From Pocillopora verrucosa (taxonomy: Eukaryota; Cnidaria; Anthozoa; Scleractinia; Pocilloporidae): a stretch of 64,000 nt of DNA. Shown piece by piece: positions 12,157 through 23,037 of this stretch (the stretch's first letter is position 1; every line of letters begins with the position of its first letter). Location of the stretch: positions 4,808,039 to 4,872,038 of the forward strand of contig NC_089320.1 in NCBI RefSeq assembly GCF_036669915.1. Direction: 5' to 3'. The position numbers and the translations under genes are program-made. The notes below the pieces were generated by a model, which saw only the letters and a program-made list of their open reading frames with translations, was not told where the DNA came from and made no database searches.

Positions 12157-14097
12157 ATGGTACATGACATTGCTTGTGGCTTGTTTTAATTGTGGGTTTT
12201 TGTTGCAGTTACTTTTCAAAGCAGCAGAATGGAAGAGTCTTCCTCTTATGGCTGCATCACTTGCAGAAGGTAGACAAGAACATGCTGCACTTATTGTTTA
12301 TTTAATGGCTGCACATACATTTCTGGAAAGTGATACTTACAGTAATCACACAAACTGTGTGTAACTTTCCACTTTCCTCAAAAATGTACAAGTCATGAAA
12401 GTATTTATGGAAAATTTTCAGGTGCCAAAGTGAACTGGGTAAATGAGGAAGATGAACGAAAAACAGCACTTCACCAGTCTGTCTTAGGGGTAGGTTTGAC
12501 TCTTTCTGTTGACGGTGTTCTGCTATGCTAAGTACTTGCAATTCCTTCATGGAAGGGTCATTATGTAATGAAATTATAATTTTTCTTCCTTAAGGGATCA
12601 TTACCAGCTTGTGAGTTCCTTTTACAAAATGGAGCTAAAATAAACCAGAAAGACAAGAGGGGAAGAGGTGCACTTCATCATGCAGCACTTCTTGGGTAGA
12701 CAGGGTGAGTTGATCAAAAATAACATTCTATTAAAACCATTTTCTCTCTTACCATCACTGTTTTCTGCAGTCATTGTGAGTGTATTGAGAACCTTGTTTG
12801 TGTCTGTAAGGCAAAGCATTTTACTTCTTTTTCTTTCTTACTTCAAGTTGTTATTATCAGTATATGAATATTGGTAAGGTTAAGACTTACAACCACATGT
12901 TTCAGTAAAAGTTCCATAACTGTGTGTACTTTAACCTAGTTCCTGTAGGCATCTCTCACCTAGAAGATTGGAAAACACAATCCTTTGTGGCCTGTGACTA
13001 TTTTGTTAGAACAATTTTTGTTCTGACCTTCACTATTTCCTGCAGTCTTTGTGAGTCTATTAAGAACCTTGCTTGTTTCTGTAAGGCAAAGCATTTTATT
13101 TCTTTTTCTTTCTTGCTTCAAGTTGTTATTATCAATGTATGAATATTAGTAAGTTTAAGACTTACAACCACGTGTTCCGGTAAAAGTTCCATAACTATGT
13201 GTACTTAAACCTAGTTCCTGTAGCTCTTAGCAACCAGTTCTTTCCTTAGCATAGTGTCTATCTCCAGAACACAATACAGTGGTGTGGCCAGGGCTTAAAA
13301 CAGTTCACCCAGCTGTGGCATCATCTGTCATCACTTATATTAATACTGCTCCTTTATTTTCAGTCCTATCCTCTTGTTCCTGAAGCGAGGAGGTAACCAG
13401 CATGATGTTGACGAGAATGGAGAGGTGAGTGTGAACATAATGTAGCGATGCATGAAAAAAGCCCTTGGAGACAACTTCCCATGAACTGCCAGTCTTTCCT
13501 TCCAAATTAATCTGTGTTCCCCTGGAAAACAGAGGAAGCAGTAGATGTTGCATGAAAGGTCACAAGTGGCGGTAAAAACAGTGCTCATGAAAGTTTCTTG
13601 ATCAATTTCTTTTGTTAATTTCAGGATCCTCTTACAATTGCACTAAAACAAACAAATGCAGATATTGTTACTCTGTAAGTATACAAATGCAATATAACAG
13701 TGGATATTGCCTGATTATGATTCTGTTCCAAGGAATTGGTTTTTTTATTTATCCTTCAAGAGGTGAATGAAAGAATCCCAAAAAATTGGAATTGGAATTC
13801 ACACACAGCAGTCTTTAGTCATTGTCTTCTTTTGTGAAAGAATCATTGTTAGGAATTGTAAATTTTATATCTACACCTTGCTTTTGGATGTCAGGTTATT
13901 TTGGTATCTATTACAGTAAACATATAGCTGCTTTTGGTCCATTTCTAACTTGTCAACATTTACTAGACGGTGAAAAATGAAATTGTTTATAGGTTGAGAC
14001 TGGCAAGACTGAATGAAGAAATGAGAGAAGATAATGAGATTGCCCAGGGTAAGATCTTTTTAAGAGTGCTCCATCTATTTTTTTTCTGATTTGTTTT

Positions 14098-14122
14098 GTT
14101 TGTTGTTGTTGTTGTTGTTGTT
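14098..14122. repeat. (TTG)n microsatellite
   Basis: A run of GTT/TTG triplets inside an intron of the ACAP relic. Confidence 0.85.
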
Positions 14123-14343
14123 TTAATTATCAGTGAATTTAAGGAGTGGTAAGCAATGTAATCTAACCACTGTATTGTTCATCATGTTTGTCTAAAATGA
14201 AAGTCCACTATCCCTGGATATTTCTGGGCAAGCAGTATGATGAAAAATATTATGATATCATAAATCAAATGCACTCTACTTATCCATGATTATAAGTAGT
14301 TGCAGAGGGAAATTACTCATTAATCACTCCAAAGGGTGTAAAG

Positions 14344-14551
14344 GTTAACCCTTTACACCCAAATATCATTATGCATATTCTCCATACTGTTCTCTATAAA
14401 TTTCCTAGGGTCTAACAAGGAGAATTTGTAAAACCATGAAGAGCTTTGTTAGTTGTTGATCATTTCCTTCATTCTCATGTCTTAAACATTTGGTATAAGG
14501 GACAAATTGTGAAGAGAAATTAGAACCTTGTCACTGTCATGGATTAAAGGA
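14344..14551 (+). repeat. MITE-like element, subfamily A copy 2
   Basis: Begins GTTAACCCTTTACACCC, contains ATGCATATTCTCCATACTG and ends near ATGGATTAAAGGAC. Sits in the last intron of the ACAP relic. Confidence 0.65.
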
Positions 14552-15467
14552 CTAACTGCTGTCATTTTTTTTTTTGTTTCAGGTGATGTTACATTCAATG
14601 ATGTGTTCAGAGATTTTTCTAATATGGCATCCAGAGACCCTGACAGGCTTAAACACAATTTTGATTCAAGTGGACCAAGTAGACAGACACAACTGTGATA
14701 ACAAAATCAATTTGTTCCACCTTAAATTGAAAACAAATATTTGAGGTCACTTCACATCAAAATGTTTCATTCCTCAAAAATAAGCAAACAAATTCTCATT
14801 TCATTGAAGAAACCAATTTGAATATTCACTCTAGATTTAATATTACCACAAACACAAAAGGAGTAAAATATTATTTCCAATTTATGTTTAGTTTTGTAGT
14901 AATTTGCACTAATCAGGAATTAATGTTTCACACTGACAATATTACTACCTGTCATGTAATGTAGGAAAACTGAACTGTACAAATTAACTTATTTTTTATT
15001 CATTAGGAATTTCAAATTTTCTACATGATAATTACAGCATTGTTTAGAAGAAAGAATAGAATCTTGCACTGAATAACTTGAGGAAAGAAATCATATCAGT
15101 AAATCATAAATTAAAAAAAAAGGAATGAAATTTGTAAATAAAATTTCCCCTATGACAACTGAATGGAAGGAAGGACATCAATGTTTAATGAAGAGTTGAC
15201 TGTATGAATACTATGGTCAAAAAGTCAAAGTTGAACATGATGATATTAATATTACAATGCTCAGTTATGAAAAATTGTACGAACTAGCTAGTATTGAATC
15301 ATTATTTAGTTGATTTTGACCAGACTTAGTGGTATCCTCCATTAGATTGATATTGATTTAAAAAATAAAAACAAACTCATCTCTGCCTTTTTGTTTGAAG
15401 TCCCATCAGCTAATTTTTGTCATTTTGAATGGTGAAATGTTGAGGTTTGATATATCCTGTCATTTAT

Positions 15468-15668
15468 GTTTACCTTTTTACACCCTAACATCAGTATACA
15501 TATTCTCCAAACTTTTTGTCATACATTTCCTGAGGGGCTGGCAAGGAGAATTTGTTTAACAAACAAGAGCTGATTTATTTGGTGATAATTCCCTGTATTC
15601 TTGTGACCTCAATGTTTGATTCAGGTGTGATATTGTGAGGAGAAATTAGATCCGAGTCACTTTCAGTT
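15468..15668 (+). repeat. MITE-like element, subfamily A copy 3
   Basis: Begins GTTTACCTTTTTACACCC, has ATACATATTCTCCAAAC and GGCAAGGAGAATTTG, and ends in GAGGAGAAATTAGATCCGAG then TCACTTTCAG. Confidence 0.6.
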
Positions 15669-16270
15669 GGGGTATTGGGATTTTCGGTTTTGCGGTTTTG
15701 GCTATTTTTAAGATTGGCTTTTCGATCTTTGTGCCAGAAAGCTTCGGTTTTTCCTATTTGGGTCCCGTTTCTCTGCGATCTGAGCGGCAATTATGCGTCT
15801 CCACTAATCTCGAATAGCCCCAAAAAGCTCTGTATGCTCCACTTGTCACCACTGCATCAGATCGATCAGGGTTTTGATCACTAGGATGTTGAAATTTTTA
15901 AGACTGTTTTGCATGCGGTTTTCGGTTTTGATCCAATTTTTTTGCGGTTGTGTGGTTTTGGATGATTGCGGCTGCTAATAGACCCCGATGCCCCCCTTCC
16001 TCAGCGGTTTAACAGGTTTAAGGGTGTGCATGTCAACTTTTAAAAATGCCTCCCAAATATTTTAATTACGACCACTGTCAATTTGTCTCAGTCTGATTAG
16101 CAAATCAAAAGGTCCGATTCAGGTTTCATTTATTCTCCTCTTTCGAAAAAGCCAAAATAAAACTCAAAGGAATAAGCAAAGATAAAAACTTTCGAAGTTG
16201 TAGTTGACGCAAATAAAGCATTTTAGAGACTTCAGAGAAAAACAAGGTGCCAAGTAGAAAAAAAGAGCAC
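15669..16270. repeat. TTCGGTTTTGCGGTTTT-rich repeat and spacer
   Basis: Two T/G-rich patches (about 15678-15760 and 15905-15970) repeat TTCGGTTTTGCGG-like words. No gene is seen. Confidence 0.45.
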
Positions 16271-16334
16271 TTCCAAAACTGTTTTGTTTTGTTTTTCATT
16301 TCAAACTGTGGTAATGTGGTTTGTTTATAACAAC

Positions 16335-16510
16335 AAATGCTTAGCTCTATTAATTATGAATGCAGACAAAACTTGGGATCTAATACTTTTATTTCAATTA
16401 TTTTAATTTGAAAACAAATCTCCCTGAAAACATACTCCACCTTTCACATTCTTGCCAGAAACAAACCTAAATAAAACTACGAGGATTGCCAACTGTCCTT
16501 ATCATTTTAT
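16335..16510 (+). repeat. dispersed repeat G, copy 1
   Basis: Contains ATGAATGCAGACAAAACTTG, GATCTAATACTTTTATT, CCACCTTTCACATTCTTG, CCAGAAACAAACCTAAATAA and TTGCCAACTGTCC. The same string of words, diverged, occurs at 27478-27645. Confidence 0.55.
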
Positions 16511-17772
16511 AATATAGCATCTTTCAGGCTCTAGCGCAGCTCCCCAAGCCCCAACCATTTTGGTCGCCATTGCGAGAGAACATTTGGCGACTGAAATTTC
16601 GACAAGTCGCCAATTGGCAACAAACAGGAGAACATGTTGAAAATTTGTCCAACGAAAAACAAAACGTAATCTTTCGATTTCTTTACGTTGATTCAAATCA
16701 GTCAAATGTAAACTTAGCAGCATCATAACGTTGAAACGGTTAGATTTAAGTCGTTAAAATTTTCCCAACAGTGGCGCGTTATCGCGAAAAAGAAAATCTT
16801 GAAGTTGCGAGGATACCGATCGAGGAATTTCCGATACAGTCCCTAAAAATTGTATAATAACATTAGCATAATAATAGCGATTTCCAGGTCGTAAGATAAC
16901 TCCTAAAACAATTCAAAAGCAGTACAATAGAGAACCTTTGACGCTGGAAATGATCCGTGGTTTCATTTTCATACGAGTATGTCTCCTATGTCTTCACTTT
17001 TGTATCACAGTTGGCAGTCGCACAAGTCAATCGAAAAATTACACGATCTTGAAAACTGGTGAGAAAAATGAAAGTCGAACAACCAAGGCGTGATTAGAGG
17101 CGCTCGTAATTAGTTAGAAAATTACTTTGGCTTTGGTAGAGGGGGAAGGTGAAGGAGATTGTGCAGCGACGAGTCACATCTTTTCTGGTTACACTACTAA
17201 GCGTGCAATTTGCCTCAGAAAGCAAAAGCCTTCACCATACTTGTGATTGTCTTTTTAAAGCCTCTATCAAAATAATTTCGGATTAATGTCACTTTTAGCA
17301 CGTATCCATTTCAGTTTCCGAAAAAAGTCTTGAAATGCGTGCAGTAACAAAAACGGCGAAAATTCGTCAAAATCGTTAAATCCGCCGAGGTGATTTCGCT
17401 CTGACGAATTTGACTACAATTCGTCAAAATCGTCAAATCCATGAACAACCACTCGGTTTGACAAAGTTTTGTTAAATCTGCCATTTCGGTCACCGCGTGC
17501 ATTTCTGCACTTCAGTGGACAGGGAGTTTCCTCTGTCCGTTTCCCATATCAGCTTCCTGAGTAGTCGAGAAAAGATGGCAGGTGAAAACAAACCATTGGC
17601 TAGTTGACAGCTGTAACTTTGCCAAGAATTAAAATTGTAGCTCTTACCATAGAGAGAAACTGTGAAATCTGTAGCAATGACTGACCGGAAGTCACCATAC
17701 TTTCATTATTTCAACTTACGACATAATGCGATTTTCATCTGATCGAAAACAGTGAGAATACAAACGCTAACA
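16511..17772. other. intergenic sequence upstream of the NLR gene
   Basis: No exon recognised. Around 17350-17450 the words AATTCGTCAAAATCGTCAAATCC and close variants recur. No clear TATA box or initiator was identified for the gene at 17773. Confidence 0.4.
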
Positions 17773-20700
17773 ATGGATAATCTCAAGGAATTACTTAAAC
17801 CAAAAGCGTTTAACACAGTTAGCCACGCTGCAGTTGTTATTTGGATCCTGATCGGTGTAATCTTCCTTGGCATTTTTGCAGACGCAGAAAACAGCGAATC
17901 CAGGTATGATTTCCGCTGTGCCGGGGCGAAGAGTGAAAACATCGACCTTGTTCGTGGAAGATGTTTTGAGTTATACGAGAAGCGGTATAACAAACACGAT
18001 GTTCCTATCTATGCCTTCGTGATCATGAATTTCTTCCTCATCGGAACTGTCTGTGCTATTTACTCCCAAATAGCGAGCCTCACAATCAATCAACTGTCGC
18101 CAAGCGCTCGTAACGGTGATCTCGAGGGGCAGTTGTGCGACCAAGGAAACGCACCTTCTAGTAAAAAGCTGTTTATCGCTTACTGTTGTCAACTTTTCGC
18201 AAGGATTGTTTTAGGAGTTCTCTTCATGGTTCTACAAAAACAGTTTCTCTATCCTCTGGACTTCCCCCCCAACTTCCCTTGTTATCTAACCTCTGGAGGG
18301 AGTCAGCCAAGGAATTCTACTGGCGTCTGGCACGAGTGTCATAATCAACGAGCAACTAAGAAAAACTCCTGGATGCGCGCTGTTCTTGTCCTTAATGGGA
18401 TTTTTCTCTTTGGTATTCTGTTGGAAACCGCCTATATTTTGCTACGAGCCTGGAAAGAGGATAGTTTCATGAAAAATTCCAAGTTTCTAAAGGCTCACCT
18501 GAATCCCTTCCATGCTGACTCGCAAAATGCTACCACACCGCCTGTGTTGAGACCTGAACCTCCGCAGCAAGAAGAAAGAACAGAGCAAGAAGAAAGAACA
18601 GAGCAAGAAATGAACGTCCCACGAGAACAACACCAGGGAGAGGAAAGTAAAGAACATGAAACGAACATTCCACATCTGCCAAGCAAGCCTCAAAAACTCC
18701 AAAAACCACCGCTTCAGGAATTCATCGAGAATACAAAAGAAATTATTAAAAAGGCGACCAATCAAACTCCCCAACTCCGGTCGCCTTTTTCAAGTACTCC
18801 AGGCGAAGGACACCGAGTTAAACATTTGACTCTGGATCAGATTTACACAAAACTTGTCGTTGTTCCAGACATAGCTGATCATGACTTTACTGGAGACAGA
18901 CTGGAGAAACTGGAAGTCTACACCAGATCGGGTGGGGAAAACACAACACCAAGAGGGCCGGAGGACATTCTTGACCACGAAAACAAAAACGTTTTGATTG
19001 TTGGTCGTCCCGGAATCGGAAAGACACTATGCTGTACCAAACTCCTCAGAGACTGGGCATTTAACAAAGTATTCCATGAATCACCTGATTCCAAAATCCA
19101 TTTTGATGTTACTTTCTTCATCAAATTCAGAGCATTCAACGCGAAAGCCGACCTTAGCCTCAGGGAACTGCTCACATTGTCAGAACATTCCCCCTCAGAT
19201 CACATGGATGATGAAGTCTGGAAATACGTCCTTGATAACCCCCAAAGAGTTCTCATTATTTTCGATGGAATCGATGAATTTAAACTTAATTCAAAAATCG
19301 GCGAGGAAAATTTCGAGTCTAACTTCAAAGACCGCGTAGACGAGAAGATGCCCCTTTTCGCCTTGTACGAGAAGCTTGCGACTGGGAAACTTCTCAACGG
19401 GGCTGCCGTTTTAACAACCACAAGACCCACAGCTTTGTCATGCATCGAATGTGTTTCTTTCGACAAAACCTTCGAAGTCCTCGGCTTCTCGTCCAAACAA
19501 GTCAAAGAATACGTAACCAAATTCAGTGCTGAAGAAGACAAGGATGCGGGAGAAACACTATGGCGACACATCGGCGGCAACAGGAACATTCTCTCTCTAT
19601 GCTACATTCCTGCGAGTTGCTTCATCATTTGCTCAACTCTCTTTCAAATGGTGAAGTTCTATGGTTCCAAGAGTCTTAGCCTACCAACGAATCTAACAGT
19701 TATTTACAAGAAAGCAGTGAAAATTTTTTACTTCAGACACAACGAAGAATTCCGCGGCAAGTATTTCGATAGTAAATTCTTGGAATCAGACAAGTTACCC
19801 CCTGAAGTGGAAAAGAAATTCTCGAAACTTGAAAAAATGGCATTTCAAGGAATTAAAGAAGGAAGGCTGGTCTTTGAAGGACACGAAGTACGCGGAATGG
19901 AAGACAACGCTCTTTTTCACCGCTTACCCGACCGTCGGCCTGACACATTTGAACGCGAGGAAAAATTCTGTTTCATTCATTTAACAATGCAAGAGTTTTT
20001 CGCTGCGAGGCACCTAGCAAACATGAATGAAACAGAACTGAGGAACTTTGTTTCTACGAACATCGCGGAAGGCAAATGGCAGCTGGTTTTTCAGTTTCTA
20101 GCAGGACTAATGAACGAGAAAGAAAACCTACCGAGCGAAATCATCACAGACCTTCTTCCTGTGGAAACTCAAGAGAAAGAAAGCGAGTGGTACAACGAAG
20201 AGTGGACAGAGGATATAGAGCCAAGGAAAGTAACTTTGTGGCCGACTGAAGACAAAAAACATTCAGCAGTGACATTATTTAAATGTACTAACGAAAGTAG
20301 TGAGATGGAGGAAATAATTCAGAGAAAACTACAACAAATTAACTTTAATTTGGTAAATTTTAATCGTTGTCAACTTACACCTGTTGATTGTGCTTCAGTA
20401 GTTACTGTAATTAAGAATGTTCAACAAATTTCACATTTAGATTTGGCTGGCAATCACTTTGGTCCATTAGGTTGTTTTGAAATTTGTAACTTGTTAAAAT
20501 GTAGTAAGTCTCAACTGAGCTGGTTAAACCTCATAGGAAATCAATTGACAGACGAAGGAGCAAAGTATTTAGCTGAAGCCATCAACAACAACAACTGTCA
20601 GCTACGCAGGTTACACCTCTGGCAAAATGACATCTCAGACATTGGAGCACAGCACTTGGCTGAAGCCATCAACAACAACAACTGTCAGCTACGCACGTTA

Positions 20701-21228
20701 AACCTCACATACAATAACATCTCAGACATTGGAGCACAGCACTTGGCTGAAGCCATCAACAACAACAACTGTCAGCTACGCACGTTAAACCTCTGGGGAA
20801 ATAAAATCTTAGACATTGGAACACAGCACTTGGCTGAAGCCATCAACAACAACAACTGTCAGCTACGCACGTTAAACCTCTCAGACAATAACATCTCAGA
20901 CATTGGAGCACAGCACTTGGCTGAAGCCATCAACAACAACAACTGTCAGCTACGCACGTTAATCCTCGCACACAATAACATCTCAGACATTGGAGCACAG
21001 CACTTGGCTGAAGCCATCAACAACAACAACTGTCAGCTACGCACGTTAAACCTCATGCAAATTAACATCTCAGACATTGGAGCACAGCACTTGGCTGAAG
21101 CCATCAACAACAACAACTGTCAGCTACGCACGTTAGACCTCACAAGAAATAACATCACAGAAGCAGGTAAACAACACGCAGAGAATTTACTTAGCAATAG
21201 TCAATCTAACTGTCGCCTTATTATCTAA
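17773..21228 (+). CDS. membrane-anchored NACHT-LRR (NLR-type) receptor, 1151 aa
   Basis: Intronless. The ATG at 17773 is chosen because the frame upstream opens only with GTG. Hydrophobic spans lie at residues about 16-36, 78-100, 133-154 and 201-225. The two predicted outer loops carry C49/C64 and C170/C189 plus a sequon (N181-S-T). A charged, repetitive linker (EERTEQ twice) follows at 255-345. NACHT: Walker A GRPGIGKT at 411-418, Walker B LIIFDGIDE at 494-502, sensor-like TTTRPTA at 548-554, and the winged-helix motif FIHLTMQEFFAARHL at 734-748. LRRs of ribonuclease-inhibitor type run from about 884 to the end. NLRs are ATP-driven switches that oligomerise on ligand sensing. A four-span N-terminus in place of CARD, DEATH or PYD is unusual; the loop pattern suggests a large-pore-channel-like module (inference). 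An ATTAAA at 21269 may be the poly(A) signal. Confidence 0.93.
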   Translation: MDNLKELLKPKAFNTVSHAAVVIWILIGVIFLGIFADAENSESRYDFRCAGAKSENIDLVRGRCFELYEKRYNKHDVPIYAFVIMNFFLIGTVCAIYSQIASLTINQLSPSARNGDLEGQLCDQGNAPSSKKLFIAYCCQLFARIVLGVLFMVLQKQFLYPLDFPPNFPCYLTSGGSQPRNSTGVWHECHNQRATKKNSWMRAVLVLNGIFLFGILLETAYILLRAWKEDSFMKNSKFLKAHLNPFHADSQNATTPPVLRPEPPQQEERTEQEERTEQEMNVPREQHQGEESKEHETNIPHLPSKPQKLQKPPLQEFIENTKEIIKKATNQTPQLRSPFSSTPGEGHRVKHLTLDQIYTKLVVVPDIADHDFTGDRLEKLEVYTRSGGENTTPRGPEDILDHENKNVLIVGRPGIGKTLCCTKLLRDWAFNKVFHESPDSKIHFDVTFFIKFRAFNAKADLSLRELLTLSEHSPSDHMDDEVWKYVLDNPQRVLIIFDGIDEFKLNSKIGEENFESNFKDRVDEKMPLFALYEKLATGKLLNGAAVLTTTRPTALSCIECVSFDKTFEVLGFSSKQVKEYVTKFSAEEDKDAGETLWRHIGGNRNILSLCYIPASCFIICSTLFQMVKFYGSKSLSLPTNLTVIYKKAVKIFYFRHNEEFRGKYFDSKFLESDKLPPEVEKKFSKLEKMAFQGIKEGRLVFEGHEVRGMEDNALFHRLPDRRPDTFEREEKFCFIHLTMQEFFAARHLANMNETELRNFVSTNIAEGKWQLVFQFLAGLMNEKENLPSEIITDLLPVETQEKESEWYNEEWTEDIEPRKVTLWPTEDKKHSAVTLFKCTNESSEMEEIIQRKLQQINFNLVNFNRCQLTPVDCASVVTVIKNVQQISHLDLAGNHFGPLGCFEICNLLKCSKSQLSWLNLIGNQLTDEGAKYLAEAINNNNCQLRRLHLWQNDISDIGAQHLAEAINNNNCQLRTLNLTYNNISDIGAQHLAEAINNNNCQLRTLNLWGNKILDIGTQHLAEAINNNNCQLRTLNLSDNNISDIGAQHLAEAINNNNCQLRTLILAHNNISDIGAQHLAEAINNNNCQLRTLNLMQINISDIGAQHLAEAINNNNCQLRTLDLTRNNITEAGKQHAENLLSNSQSNCRLII
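20572..21180 (+). repeat. seven 87-bp tandem LRR units, near-identical
   Basis: The block GCTGAAGCCATCAACAACAA begins at 20572, 20659, 20746, 20833, 20920, 21007 and 21094, exactly 87 bp apart. Each unit encodes a 29-residue ribonuclease-inhibitor-type LRR. The AEAINNNNCQLR part is identical in every unit, while the residues after RTL (LNLTYNN, LNLWGNK, LNLSDNN, LILAHNN, LNLMQIN, LDLTRNN) differ. Confidence 0.97.
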
Positions 21229-22500
21229 CATCGCCAGTTCACAAATAATTGTGACATCTGGAACTAAAATTAAATAATCACTTACAATTCAAAAGGTGAG
21301 GCAACTAGCTCAGTGACAATTACAACACAACCACTGAAATCGTGAATGAACGAAAGAAAACAAAGTTTGTGAAGCGCTCAGAGCAGAGAGATTATTTGAA
21401 CCGGATCGAAATGAAGAAAAATGAACCAATGAAAATGTTTATTGAGAACAAAGGATGTCAAAGTGTCTTTTTTTGTAAACGAACCAATAAGCTTGAAGTT
21501 AAAACACAAAACTTACTGCATAGAAAACAAACAAACCTCGGACCTCTCAGGAAACTTTATCATTTGTCTGTCACATGAAATAGTTTTCCGTGTAGTTTAT
21601 TGAAATTTTTTTGAAGATTATAGGCGGATCAGATGAGTAAATACGATTCAGATCGCTTGCAAGGATAACAGTTTTCTTTTTTTTTGAGTTTGTTTTTCTT
21701 TTTTTGTTTTTCTTTTCGATCAAAAGAATCCGGTTCGAGTAGTTTCATACTGTATACAAATTGTAAATATGTAAACCCATTACTTTTCAAAGACAAAAGA
21801 CTTTATTGTAGGTTAGAGAGACATATATTACGTTACACAATTTTTTAAGGTGTATGCAGTAGCTTTAAATATTGGAGTGTTTTTGCACATATTTTTTGCC
21901 TGTTACTATTACCATGATAAAATGAAAAACTTTGACAGTTGAGATTTCACTGACTAGTATTTGTAGATAAGAGCAGAACTCCTAAGTTTATCAGATGATT
22001 GTTGAATAAATCATGTAAGCAGATTTATTCTTTGTGTTGCTATCGATCCAGCCCCTATGGTTAGACATATCAGACAGAGTAAAGAGTTTTACAAAAAGTT
22101 TTGAAACAAAACAAAAATTGGACAAAGGAAGACGATGGGGTGGGGCAGGGGAAGGGGGGTTGGTAAAGCCTTCTCAATATCAAACAAAAGTATAAATAAT
22201 TTCTCTGAGAAACATGATCAGCTCAAATAGAGGCTTTTTTCAGTAGTACCTTTTCTTTAGCAGAGATAGCATCCTTCTTAAAATCAACTGTTGCCCTGCC
22301 TTAGGTTGAAATACAAAATTATTCCAACCCTATTTTAAACCTAGACCAAAATTCCACACTCTGTCTTAAACCAGCAATAAAACATCTTTAAAACATTAAA
22401 TGAAAATGGATATTACCTCAAATAAATGCCCAACCAGATATTGAAAATTCTGGTCCAAATTTTCATCATACACAATCATGTTTAGTTTTTTCATAATATG
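21229..22500. other. NLR 3' flank, no gene seen
   Basis: Holds the likely 3' untranslated region, T-rich tracts near 21670-21720 and a G-rich patch at 22133-22165. The open frame at 21342-21578 has no recognisable similarity. Confidence 0.4.
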
Positions 22501-22507
22501 CATGTTT

Positions 22508-22668
22508 AGTTTTGAGAATTTGGTATTGGATCAACTAATAATCCCCTTCCCCTCCCCCTGGCTGATATTTTCTTCAATCCCATCACTTGTCTGCTTGATA
22601 TTGTATTGATATTGTAAGGAGAAATTCTGTCTTGGTCACTCATGGGAGTGAAAGGCTTAAAGAGTTAA
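22508..22668 (-). repeat. MITE-like element, subfamily B copy 1
   Basis: Reverse orientation: GAGAATTTGGTATTGGATCA, then TTGATATTGTAAGGAGAAAT, TCTGTCTTGGTCACTC and GGGAGTGAAAGGCTTAA. Confidence 0.65.
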
Positions 22669-22837
22669 CACACAATGAAAAATTGCTTGACCCTATTTTT
22701 AATCAAGCTTCTTTCACAAGTTAACAAATATTCAATACCCTATTTACATGAACATGTGAATCTGTCACCTACTAACAATTTTAATCTGAAGCATTCATAA
22801 CAAGTATAACCATAATGCTTTCTGTTCTCTAAGGCTT

Positions 22838-23037
22838 ATAACCCATTAACTTCCAAGGACTGATTGCTACTTCTCCCTTGCAGCTGCTATACATTTCATT
22901 GTAAATTAGTTTTGAGAATTTGAAGTTAGATCAAGATTAAAACCTGAAGGTATTCTCGTCACCTTTGTGCTGGAAAATGTATGAATACAACAAGGAGAAG
23001 CTACATGTTAATCACTTCCAAGAAGTAAAGGATTAAG
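22838..23037 (+). repeat. MITE-like element, subfamily C copy 2
   Basis: Begins ATAACCCATTAACTTCCAAG and ends CCAAGAAGTAAAGGATTAAG; the interior matches the 8.8-kb copy (TTTTGAGAATTTGAAGTTAG). Confidence 0.6.

Larger units (their letters stand above)
10727..14698 (+). pseudogene. ACAP2-like: ACAP-type ArfGAP/ankyrin gene, partial and broken
   Basis: Nine exons are recognisable: 10727-10796 (ArfGAP piece, SLGVHVFKVCSLTPDAWEPE), 11402-11825 (linker), 12209-12269, 12422-12489, 12595-12704, 13364-13424, 13625-13674, 13993-14048 and 14583-14698. All have GT/AG borders and matching phases from 12209 on. The ankyrin part (WVNEEDERKTALHQSVLG, CEFLLQNGAKINQKDKRGRG, then FLKRGGNQHDVDENGEDPL) and the tail (LARLNEEMRED, then FRDFSNMASRDPDRL) follow animal ACAP2/ACAP3 closely. 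ACAPs are Arf6 GTPase-activating proteins of endosomal membranes. Missing are the BAR and PH domains, the first ArfGAP zinc-finger exon and the exon after the ArfGAP piece. In-frame stops occur at about 11438 and 11613 in the linker and at 12697-12699. It looks like a decayed duplicate that kept its introns. Confidence 0.83.

Noticed and set aside
17752-17772. Upstream extension of the NLR frame by seven codons
   Set aside because: It begins with GTG, not ATG; a eukaryotic start at the ATG at 17773 is far more likely.
19200-19589. 129-codon open frame on the minus strand
   Set aside because: Antisense shadow of the NACHT domain coding region.
20572-21180. Regular 87-bp direct repeats as a CRISPR-like array
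   Set aside because: The units are continuous coding sequence for LRRs with no unrelated spacers, in a eukaryotic gene.
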